DNA of 15,318 nt from Euperipatoides rowelli (lineage: Eukaryota; Onychophora; Udeonychophora; Euonychophora; Peripatopsidae), in assembly GCA_003024985.2 (NCBI GenBank), contig PXIH01S0034726.1; one strand, written 5' to 3'. The stretch's first letter is position 1. Each line of letters opens with the position of its first letter. The notes beneath the pieces are model-generated. The model was given only the letters and a program-made list of their open reading frames with translations. It was not told where the DNA came from and did not search any database. Of the stretch, positions 1 to 10,800 are shown one piece after another. Made by a program: the position numbers and the translations under genes.

Positions 1-599
1 AAATAATAAATGGGACTATTTTCTTTATGGACAGGTTATTCTGCAGTTCTGCCGAAAAGTTAACTTTAAAATATTCTCTATTAATTTTTAAATTTCTAAT
101 ATTCCTAGGCTTAGTGCAAAATCTTAAATCAAGGTATTTTCTAGACACTAGGCTGCAGTTAGGTCATTTAGGTTTATTATGTATGCATAAATTAAATTTG
201 ATTTTTGATTTGATTTATTAAATGCATATTGTAAAGTAAATTACAAGAATGAAAAATAAATAAATAGATATTTAGTAGCTTCTTGACATTTAGGATATGA
301 GTCGATATCACAAAAAATTATTTTAAAATTTGTCTACATAAACTTGTGGATAACTAAAGAAAACAACCAAAAATCAATTATCACTGATACAGATAATTAG
401 TGATATCCTTACATTACTAAATTATTAAAAAAATCAAATTTAAAGCAAAAAATAGGAATAAAAGTAAAAGGGGTTCAAATTTAAATAGTACTCCATTCTT
501 GGTATAGTGGATTTATTGAACAATTGACTACTCTATTCTTGGTTTGTGGATTTATTGAACAATTGAGTTCGAATGTATGGTTGATAATTTTTTTTTTTA
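1..599. other. Non-coding, AT-rich; no gene seen
   Basis: This stretch lies upstream of the first visible ZMYND10 exon and is presumably intronic. It is AT-rich with a few short open frames, including one of 64 codons from 27, that show no family resemblance and are rich in Leu, Phe and Ile as expected from AT-rich DNA. I looked for the missing ZMYND10 first exon here and up to 1744 and did not find it. The only structure is a tandem duplication at 489-567. Confidence 0.6.
489..567. repeat. Tandem duplication of a roughly 40-bp unit, two copies
   Basis: The copies are 489-528 and 529-567. Both run TACTC-ATTCTTGGT, then a short variable part, then GTGGATTTATTGAACAATTGA. They differ by one substitution near the start and by a few bases around position 15. 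This looks like a recent local duplication; no function is suggested. Confidence 0.85.
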
Positions 600-1175
600 A
601 TTTCTGGTATTATGATGGGAAATATCACTTCTTATACTATTGAAAATACCAGGATATAACTTATAAAAGACATATGATTGTTTAATAAATTTATTTTTTC
701 TTATCTTCAATGATTCCATATTTAGTTTAGAGAATGCAACTTCGTAATCAATTGACCAATCACCCATGATGACTGACGGCTCTTTTTTTTTAAATTTTTT
801 CTAGTTTTTTTATGAGAATAAACGGAATAGACTCTAACCAAATCTCAGAGTTATATTCCAGTACTGGGCGGATGAAAACTATATATATGAGTTAAAGACT
901 GGATGTTTAAACCTAGTTTTTTAAGTCTATACAAAATAATGAATCTTTTCATAGCTTTTGAAATAAAGGATGCAATATTTTTATCCCATTTCATATTATG
1001 TTGTATTATGAGGCCAAGTATTCTACAGGAATTAAATATCTCTATTGGTATTCCTTCTGAGATAACTTCAACTGATTGTGGAACTCTTGTTGAACAATGT
1101 GACATTATAACAGATTTGTTAGGGTTAATTTTCATTCCATAATGCGATGCTTCAGTTTTGAAGCTTTCTTTTGAA
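600..1175 (-). pseudogene. Decayed non-LTR retrotransposon reverse transcriptase, C-terminal part
   Basis: Reading on the minus strand from about 1175 downward, the frame gives EASHYGMKINPNKSVIM, then SCRILGLIIQHNMKWDKNI, then SKAMKRFIILYRLKK. These match the late palm and thumb region of LINE-type reverse transcriptases (NPxKxxVM, then LGxxIxxxLxWxxHI, then KAxxRxxxLxRL). After a frameshift near 860 the sequence IRPVLEYNSEIW appears, the conserved RPxLEYxxxxW thumb motif. Further on (about 770-600) KLNMESLKIRK and HHNTRN resemble the post-RT part (LxLxSLExRR and TRGH). The catalytic YADD motif and everything upstream are absent, so this is a truncated, frameshifted, inactive copy. The clade (Jockey, CR1, L2 or Rex-like) cannot be settled from this fragment. 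It is antisense to ZMYND10. Confidence 0.8.
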
Positions 1176-1454
1176 AATTTTTATTTCTTTCAGTTGATTT
1201 CTGAAGTGGGAATAGTAAATAGAAAAGGCGAGTGAGCTTTGTAGTGTTCATCAATTGAACTGGATCTTCGATCTCGGCTGGATTTTTGGGATCACGTCTC
1301 GCATTTCAAATGCTTGGAATTTTTTTTTAAGATTTTTTTAATAAAACTTTTTTTTTTTTAATTTTTTTACCTTCATATCTTTTTTCTATGATTTTTTTTT
1401 TAATAAATATTTATTACCAGCCGCTACCAATTCCTCAGTCTATTATCTTTTTAA
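1176..1454. other. Non-coding spacer with T-rich tracts
   Basis: A slightly GC-richer patch at about 1255-1310 is followed by several runs of eight or more T. No open frame of note and no splice-bounded exon was recognised. Confidence 0.5.
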
Positions 1455-1520
1455 CAGTGGCATAACTAAGATTGCATGAGCCCCTATGCAAAATATATAC
1501 AATGGGCTCCCACTGACCTT
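1455..1520 (+). mobile_element. hAT-like terminal repeat, left end (solo or partial element)
   Basis: The sequence starts CAGTGGCATAACTAAG and continues to GAGCCCCTATGCAAAAT. CAGTGGCRTAACTA is a typical start for hAT-type inverted repeats. The reverse complement of 4989 downward starts CAGGGCCATAATTAG and continues to GAGCCCATTGCAAAAT, so the two ends match in opposed orientation. The GC-richer sequence to about 1660 may belong to the same element. No right end was found before exon A at 1745. Confidence 0.5.
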
Positions 1521-1744
1521 GTATCTATTCTCATGTGTGGATCCCTTGAGTCTGTGTTCTCTCTCACCCCCACCCACCACCTGCATGGAGGGCTTGCCAG
1601 CCTGTTAGTTACAGCACTGCTCTTTAGTCTCGACCCTAGAATCCTGTCAGCTAGTTCAATTATGATTTTCATCATTTTAAATATAGGCCTATTGAATAAT
1701 TTTTAATTGTGACAAGTTTTTTTAATTACTGTATTTATCTTTAG

Positions 1745-1853
1745 ATGGTTGACCCAACATGAGATGATAGAAAAACTGAATATTCAAGCTCTGTTATCTG
1801 TTTCAAGTCAGAACGATGAATTCGTTAAGGATATGTTAATAACAATTGGAAAG
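1745..1853 (+). CDS. ZMYND10: ZMYND10 exon A (probably coding exon 2)
   Basis: The acceptor is ATCTTTAG at 1737-1744 and the donor is AAG/GTAGGC at 1853/1854. The first base (1745) completes a codon from the missing upstream exon. The next 36 codons, from TGG at 1746, read WLTQHEMIEKLN, then IQALLSVSSQNDEF, then VKDMLITIGK. The W-xx-QHE-xx-EKLN-xQA pattern is the conserved N-terminal block of ZMYND10. An ATG at 1745 is not the start: that frame stops after five codons. The exon ends in phase 0. Confidence 0.92.
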
Positions 1854-4800
1854 GTAGGCAATTGTCCCAATTTTACTTAACATTTGCTATATACTGTCTA
1901 TACACAGTAAATATGTGGAAAAATTGTGCATTTTTTTCTCACAAAGTATCAACTTATACACTGATTAATAAATAATGAAAATTAATAATTTTCTTTCAGT
2001 GCCTTACCCGGGAGGCCTTACTTTAAATTGATGTTTGATTTTTATGTCTAATTTTTAGTTTTTTTTTTTTTAGTTAGCCCTAACCACTAAAATGTCAAAA
2101 AATCTTTAAATTATGTAAATTAAATTTTTCCAAAAAAATTTGTACCTGTCCTAAGTGGAGAGGAGATTCTGACGATTATTCCTACTCCTGTTAACAGCTG
2201 AAAAATTTTGTTCTTGTTTGCAAGAAAAATATACATTTGGTTTCTTCGCAATTTTTTTAAGTTCCTGAAATTATTACTTAACTTAAAGTTAACTTCAAAC
2301 AATGTAAAAAAAAAAAAAGAAAAAAATCACAAAGATGTTGCTGTCGAGTTTGAATAGTAATGATATAGTTTATTGTAAAACATGCCGCTATTTACTGAAG
2401 ATGATATTAAAGTAATAGTCAAAGCAATCAATCATCTCATCACATTGTATCACATGGACCCTCCTAGAAACCCGGGCAAGAAGAGACCAAGTCTGGACAT
2501 TTCCATTAGTTTGTCTGATGGAAGAGAATACAACATTATGCCCAGTAATGACCAATAAATGAAACAACTAGCTCAGGGAAAGTTTTCTTCAATCGGATTA
2601 TCAGCAGCAGTTCTTAAAGTTAGATTTGGATATGTTAAAACAACATTGATTTAAATTGATAAAGAAATTTGCCACTCAATTTTTTATACAGTTCCACAGT
2701 TTCTATTTCATACTAATTTCAATATATGTATATTAGGGCAACAAGGAATTCAAATAAAGTGAATATGCCTTATATCAGAACTACAAGATTCTGTAAATCA
2801 CCAATAATTTCAATGATCAATATGATTAATAATAACTCTTAATTAATTTAATGTATCACCAGCTTGTTAAAATAAAGAGGAACTGGGTAATGGAAGTAAC
2901 ATTAACACACTGAAATTAACATTGACACTGAAATAGTGAAAGGCAATGGGAAAAAAGCGAAAGAAGCGGCAAACAGATGATAAAGGAATAAACTAATAAG
3001 AAGAAAGCAAATTTTTTTTTTAAATTAATAGACCTATGGCTCAAATTGAATTTGTTTCATTTGTATGTAAAGTTTTTTCATATCCATAAATGGATAGAAG
3101 CTGTAATATTATGATGTTTTTTTTTTCTAAAACTTATATATACTGTAGTTTTATTATTTAAATACTCATATCAATTGTATTTCAAATGATGATAAACCAT
3201 AATAATAATCCTCACTCCTTCGTACTAACCAGTCTTTCCTCTACTTCAATTGCTCCAGTCTAATCCTCGCTCAATGAAGCTCAAGTTTTACGTACCCTTC
3301 AGTTTAAATAAAAATTATTAGAAATATTTTTAATGCATATTTTCACCACATACTTACGCTAAACATCTGAAAAATCCACCTTATTTACACTAAAAACTTT
3401 GCCTCCAGTAAATCTTGTAACCAGAAATATTACTTTATTCTTCCTTTGTAATCTAAAATTTACTTGGAGCTCCATCTTCTCAAGAACTTTTGCCTATTTC
3501 CAGCCCATCACTGCGAAGATCCTCCTGCAGTAGAAACTAATTTGTCGACCAATTTTTAAACATGTATTTTTGTTTTTGTTTTTTTTATTATCATGTACCT
3601 TCTAAGAGCAGCAATAATTCAATTGGATAATTTTTAATACTTATGCATTTATCCAATTATAATTTTTTTTATGGATAAATTTCTATTAGCTAGAAAAATC
3701 TGTTAAAATTTTAGTTTTATTATTATTATTTAGGTACTCGTACCATTGGGAAAGCTCATTTAACCCCTTATTGTGAATGAAGGTTTGTTTCCAATTTGCG
3801 TCATTATTTTGACATGTTTAGTTTAAGTTACATAAAACAGCTAAATTCTTTTTTAAATTTGAAATGTTATACATCATTGGAAAGATAATTAAATGCTTTA
3901 CAAGAATCTGTGATCGAATATTTATTTTATATTTTGTATACAAAAATTAAATCTAACTATCTATTAAAAAATGGAAAAAAAATAAATTTTTTTCCCTATT
4001 GCTAAAATATGTTAATTTTATCATATTTTTTGCTACTTTTGTTATAAATCAAAAATAATTTTAGAAATTTATCAAATTAATTTTCTTTGCTGCCATTCAT
4101 AAAATGCTTGATGTCTCGACAGAAAAGTTATTCTATTGTTCATTTGAATCAAAATGTCTCGCAGAGAAACAGGTATACTGTTTATCTGCCCTAATTAAGA
4201 AGATAAATTTTAAAACTTAGAAACTAATGAAATCTTGTCATTAGAAAGAAAAATTATGCAGCCTTATTTAGAAAATCTTTCTTGAAAAAAAAAAAAAGCA
4301 AATGATAAAAACACGCTAAAATTATATACCGGTATTAGTTTTATAATTATTGCAATAAAATGACATTAGTTTCATTATTTTAAAAGTTTTATTGCCTTAT
4401 ATAGACAGTTTATAAGTGCAAAATCTTAAAATAAAAATAAGGGAATAAATAATTTTCAAAATGTAATAAAATATGTGAAATTTCAAAAATTACTCATTTC
4501 AATAATTTATACAAGAATGTTTGTATAAAATACATTATTTTTTAACTTTAACTTAATACATAACAAACAATGTTTGTGGGTTTATTCTTTTCAAAATAGA
4601 AATTAAAGCCTTAAAAAATTATAAAAGCAGCTTACAACGTGTAATTTGAAACCATGTAAAAATGTTAATTTCCCATTGCAGGAAAAATAAATAGTGATAA
4701 ACTCTTATTTTGGTGGCTAGAATAGGAAGTCCATAATCATATTGGAATGCGTTTACTATTGTACATGTCTCACGATATTCTGTATATAATAAAAAAAGAA

Positions 4801-7800
4801 GAAATTGAACTAATTGATGCTGCTAACCCCCTCCCCTCCCCACAAAGCCAAGTTGTTACTTATTTTTTTTAAATCTTGGATCCCTAGAATAGTTGTATGT
4901 TTTCTATGCTGTATTTAGGTTATTTTTAAGGGGGGGGGGGCTCCAATAAAATTTTGCAATGGGCTCCCAAAGCTCTAATTATGGCCCTGATTAGATAGAT
5001 AAAATCGAAAGTTGACTCTCTTAACACTGCAGAATAATAATATTCATTTTTTGGCACTTGCTTTGTTAAAATTTTGAAAATAATTTATTTATGCATGCAG
5101 TGTGTTACCTTCTAGTTTTAGCATGTATCGAATGCTTAGGTGTCAATTATTTAGAACAGTTCAGTCATTCACATAACCTAAGGTTTTCTTCTTATACAGC
5201 TTTCTTTTATTGTATTAATTTATCCTGTGATTAATATGTTTTATTTATATTATATTAATTACATTTGTTTACTGTATATTATTTAAGCACTTTTTTTAGT
5301 ATGATGTAAGTAATAGAAAATGGGTTCTGGAACTATCCGGGTCTTTTTAAGATGGTGGCCGGAAGTGACATCATATTCGAGATGGCTGCCATCCTGTGCC
5401 CATATATGAGCATAAAATGAGGGCATGAACAAGAGTGAGATCATGCATCATAATCCTACCCATAATGCATCAAATTTGATGTCATGTCCATATATGGGAA
5501 GTTAGCCATCTTGGATTTTCAAATATTGAGATCTTATGATGTCATGGTTGGTTGTGGCACTTTGGTAAAAATTGAAAAATTTCTGAATAATAAAAAAATA
5601 TTCTAAGTCGATGGTGGATCATTTCTGTGCATCCTATGATGTCACTTCCGCTTGGCCATCTTGGTAAGACTCGGATGTGTTTTCGAAATTTTTTCAATCC
5701 CATCATGCATCATAATCTGGATAATAGAGCTTCAATATTCGGGAAAAAAGAAACAGGAAGTCAGCCATCTTGGAAAAAAGACCCGGATGGGCTTTGAAAA
5801 TTTGAAGTGGGTGGGGCATATGCCCCATCATGCATCATCATGTGATGTAGGCCCATATATGAGCATAAAATCCCCTATACCTTTAGCATACAGCATATCT
5901 ATAGATATTGATCAATAGGTATCAAGTGTCAATATGTATTGATTATTGATAGGTATCGATTAATTAATATCCCATCCTGCATCATCTATCTCATCATGCA
6001 TCATAAGTATTGATTAATCAATACTATATTCCATTATGCATCATATTCCTACCCATAATACATCATAATGTGATGTCATATGCTCATATAGGGGCACAGG
6101 ATGGTAGCCATCTTGAATTTTGAAAACTCAAAAATGACATCACTTCCGGCCACCATCTTGAAAAGACCCGGATGGTTCCAGAATCCCTGTTTTCTATATA
6201 CTGGCAAATGCTATTATCATCGTCATTGTTTCTATTTCTTGTTTTATTTCTTCAAGATCCCTGTTTTAATTCATGAATTGATTGAAGTGGACGTATGGAA
6301 ACAAAAGATTCTTCCAGAGATTTTCAAATTAGATTTTCAGCCTAAGAGCTCCGTTCCCATCTATTTAGTGGTAAGTATTTCAATGTATCTTTCAAAAATA
6401 AAACACATCATTAAATAATGACTTCTTTGGGATATGATCTTAGCCCACACAGGTCATCTTAAAGTCATCAATATGAGAGATTTAAAATAGTTTAACTCAG
6501 TGCCATATATATAGAGAAGTTATTGGAGGTTTGGGGTTTAAGATAAATGAGAAATTTCCCAACCCTGACAACTTAGATATATAACTCATAACTCTTGACC
6601 AGCAGCTGGGGAGCCGGATTCCTAGATCTTATCTTCAGATCTATGTCAAAATGTTGAATTTCCCAATCATTTTAAAAATTCCCATTTGGAACAAAAAATT
6701 TTGATTGCATTTTTTTTTTAAATTTCTAACAGTTTCTCTATTAATTGAATTTTTTCCAACTGCCAACACAAAATTTCCACACTTTCGGACGTTACCAAAG
6801 TTGGAGGGGAAGGTCCCCTCTTTCCACCCTTTTTAGCGACACCCCTGGTTTAACATACCATTAGGCTAGTTTACAAATATTTGTTTTTTAAACTTCCTAA
6901 ATCATTCACTTCAAATTAATTTTAATTCACAAGCAAATTGATCGATTTTACACCAGTAGCCGCTATTTGAGGTTAATTTAATTCATTTCTTGAAACAGAA
7001 TCTGTATTAATTAAATGTCTTGCAGATAATTATGTAGATTTTATTATTTCTATGACTCTTTCCTTGTCGTTTTTTTCATTTTACAAGTAGTCTATAGTAA
7101 TAAATAAAGAACAAAGTTTAAAATTTAATGAATTTTTTTTAGCTGCATCATGAAGCTGCTTTAGTCAATCTGCTGGAAACTATATTTTATCATCAAGACT
7201 CGTGTACCAGCGCTGATGATTATCTTCTAGACTTGGTGGACTACTGTTATAAGAAAGTCACTCATCTTCTTGCAAAGTTAGTAGAGGCAACTTTTCAGTA
7301 TTCTTAATCTACTGTATATATTATACAGTATATATGTTGTGTGTGCATGCGGGTTTGTGTTTAGTACTTTAAATGTATTTAAAGTACTCCAAAATGTACT
7401 TTAAATTAAAGTAGGAAAAGTAGCCTACTTTCTATAAGCTATGTGCATCCTAATGAAATCTTACCCTTTTCTAGCACTATAACTTAATCATTGAGTGAAT
7501 AGAGCCTAAACTTTGAATTATCAATTTTGACTGCCCCAAGGATGGAAAATGGTCAGTAACGTTAGTATTTTAGAGGTTGGTCAGTTTTAGTCTGTATTTT
7601 TCAATTTTGGTCAGTAAAATCTGTTTTTGGCTCTCTTTTTTATAATAAAATTATTGATACCAGCTGAGTTATTATATGTTTGTATATTCCTAGTATCTAT
7701 TCTCTCTTTAATTATTAAAATTTCAGACATGGTGATATCATTATCCATCACAGCAACTAATATGTTTTCAAAGTTTTATATATAAAAAAAATAATAAAGC

Positions 7801-10800
7801 CATTAGCCTACTTAGTGTCCAAGAAACTAAAATCTTGACAAAATATATTTCTCATTCTAAGTGATATATTTACAACTTTCAATATTCTGTATATTTATTA
7901 TTTGAACAGTTCTGACAAGTTTAACCCAATGCTTATTGATTTAAATCAAACATTTTCAGTTTGTTTTTGCTTCTACTTGGAAGCACAGAGAAGAATGCAA
8001 AGTAAAACTCAGTTCTTAACAACTGCAATTTATTGTCTTCAACCCATGCTGAATGCAGCATTGATGGAAAGTACATCTTCTGTTGACAGAACAACCATTC
8101 AACTGTATTCTGCTTCAAGAGCAGAGTTAATCTGGTGTTTGCAAATGATTGTATGGACTTTGCTGTTAAGCTGTTTTGATAATGCCAAAGAAACCTTTGA
8201 TATAATGTTTCCTGGAAGTTTTCCTTTAGATTTCTCTTTCGAGGACAAAACCATGATATTTGGAATGTGATGCCTTGGCTCCAAATTTAAAAAGCAGTTG
8301 ATGAATGATAATAGAAAAGCTTATTTCTCTCTTTGTTTTGATGTAACAGTAAATGCAGCTTCAAAGAAAGAGCTTCAGACTATAGTCAAGTACAGGTCTG
8401 CTTCCAAACAAATGGTTTTGATATCTCCATATGTTCTTCATTGGTAATTTAAGCAACTGCAAACAATGTATACTCCAAGTTAAATGAAACCTTGGATAAT
8501 GCTCAAGATTTTCAATGCTAAGTTGTGATGGGCTCAACGTCAACAAAACTGAATCATCTTATGAATGATTCTCTTATCCTATCAGGAAGAAAAAGCTTAG
8601 TAGATGTTGGATCGTGTAACATACACCTTGTCCTTAATGCATCAAAAAGGATTAGAACAACTTGGTGAAAATGCTAGGACCCGATCTTTTTTTCTCCACA
8701 TTAGAACCTGCTGGAGAGAGGATTTTAGAACAATGGAAAACTGTTGAAAAATACTTTCTTCAGTTCAAACCCCAGCACGAGAGCTGGTTGATGAACTCTT
8801 TGAATTACAAGAAAAAACTACTGAAAGACAGAACTACCAAGGTAAAGTTACAGTATGTTTTCTTGTGCGGATGTTCGAACATTTACAAGATTCACTGGTT
8901 TCTTCCAGAAAAGGGATCATTTAGTTCATTTAATCTACTGTATAATAAACTGAAAAACATTATTAGAACACATGCAGAAAAACAATATCAGAACACTCAT
9001 ACTTATCACTAAATGCTTCTAACTCCATTGAGTCTATAAGCTTTGAAAAACATGTTTGAGAGTAGAGAAAGTGAAGGTCTCAATAAATTAATTGGAAAAG
9101 AAAGATTACATTTTTTTATGCAATCCAAAAATCATTGTTGCTAAGTAAGCATTTTCGGAAAAGTCTTTGGACGATCCTGTGTTGTGGTATCTTCTGTGCT
9201 TGCATACTGAAAATAGGCTAAAAGAAGGATCATACAAAAACATTGTGAAATTAGCTACATTCCTTTCATTGATGAGTAGAAACTGTTGAAGCTCGAAGAA
9301 AAAAATCCAGGCAGTGACAAAAAGTGGATGGACGTGTACTGAAGTTAGGTTTTTGGGAAGACATTCTGTACATGTTGTGAAAATAAAGACCCTACTGTTA
9401 CAAAAATTGTGAAGGCTGCACTTGCACTTTCAGATGTTGAAAGGTGTTTCTCAGTTTCTGGCAATATAGGCTATTGGATGAAGATATCCCATGGTGGCTG
9501 AAAGAACACGGATGCCCATTTGATGGTAAAAGATGGTGTCATGAATGCCTTTGAGAGGAAGGCTTACTTTGTACTTATTATGAGGAACTTCTTCATTCTG
9601 CATGCATTGCACAAATGCACATGTCAAATACAGACACAACTAGGAAGATCAGAAGAGAAAGGCTGAGGAATCACTGAAGTAACAAGAAAATGAAAAAGAA
9701 ATTACTAGAAGAAAGTATAAAAACGATTTGAAAAAGAAGAGTTAAAAATTGAACAAAGTGAAGAGACACTGAAGAAACTGAAAAAGGAAGAAAANGATTG
9801 GCTGTTGGCCGATTACTCGATGGTGCAAACAAGTGCTTAAAAGAAGCAATAAAGAAGGAGGATCTGGTGGGAATTAATGTGGCNNAAGNAATGCTGGAGG
9901 GTGCTGCAAAAGTTAGGGAAGAAGAAGTAAGAATCAAAGATGTAGAAAAGGTACAGAAAACAGTTAAGCGAAAAAGCAGTCATAACATTTTTTTCAAAGA
10001 AACCAAAACAAAGTTTAGCTTATAACTAAATATTGTCATAACAGATAAAGAGCAAAACGTATAGAACATACTGATGTATTTTTATACCTTTCTTGGTATA
10101 CAGTATGTTACTACTGCATTGAATAGGTAATGCAATGGCAGTTGGATGATTTTTTTAATTATGTTTATTATTGTGTAATTTTGTAAACATTACTGTGAAT
10201 TATAATTAAAACTAAGAGGTACGAGTTGACTGACTAAGGGAATGGTAAGTCAGTAAAATCAGTTTTTTTAAATCGTAAAGTCAGTAAGTCAGTAATTTTA
10301 GTCCCAGAATTAGTTTCCATCCATGCTGCCCAGATTAAGCAATGGTAGGGTACTTTCATATTTGCGTCCCTAGTTCTTTTATCCACATAGTTTATTATTT
10401 GAATAAAGAAAATCCTGTATTTTTAAAGAAATTTTACTACTTGCCTTATATGTAAAAGACATTATGAAGTAATTTAAATGAGTAATCTTAAATTAATAAA
10501 AACTGATATTTAATTTTTAATTGAGGCAATAAGTATCCTACTGTGAAAGCTAAATATTTAAAATAAAGAATATACAGTACAAGATTATATATTTTATGCT
10601 GTTAAATAAAAGCATTAGGCCTAAATACCCTGAGATACAAAAAGAATAAGATTGTTTTCCAGTATTCAATCTGTAAGATTGAAAATACACTTTTCCAGAA
10701 CATGACATAAAATACCAAATATGAAAAATTTTTATCTGTCATTCCCATCTCAAACAAAGATGAAATGTGCCTATTTGATTTAATTTAAATGAAGAAAAAT

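Larger units (their letters stand above)
5309..6203. mobile_element. Inverted-repeat (foldback or MITE-like) element of about 0.9 kb
   Basis: The left end (5313-5385) reads ATAGAAAATGGG, TTCTGGAACTATCCGGGTC and AAGATGGTGGCCGGAAGTGA. The reverse complement of the right end (6201 down to about 6130) repeats this almost base for base. A second matching block lies inside: GATGGCTGCCATCCTGTGCC on the left (5381-5400) and its counterpart at about 6090-6115. The interior is a mosaic of short repeats: CATCATGCATCAT-like words at least five times, CCCATATATGAGCATAAAAT at 5398 and 5851, and extra degraded copies of the terminal block at about 5640 and 5760. There is no coding capacity. The superfamily is not assignable because I could not fix the target duplication. 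It ends about 53 bases before the exon B acceptor. Confidence 0.82.

Noticed and set aside
27-221. Open frame of 64 codons near the left edge
   Set aside because: Leu/Phe/Ile-rich composition expected from AT-rich DNA; no motif and no match to the missing ZMYND10 first exon.
1476-1706. Open frames on both strands in a GC-richer patch
   Set aside because: The patch adjoins a hAT-like terminal repeat and is better explained as non-coding transposon sequence.
3359-3475. Minus-strand 38-codon frame starting MELQVNFRLQRKN with a GTAAGT just after the stop
   Set aside because: Too short, and the putative donor follows the stop codon; no family recognised. A 5' exon of an antisense gene cannot be excluded but is unsupported.
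5652-5918. Open frame of 88 codons
   Set aside because: It lies wholly inside the repeat mosaic of the inverted-repeat element and shows no protein family signal.
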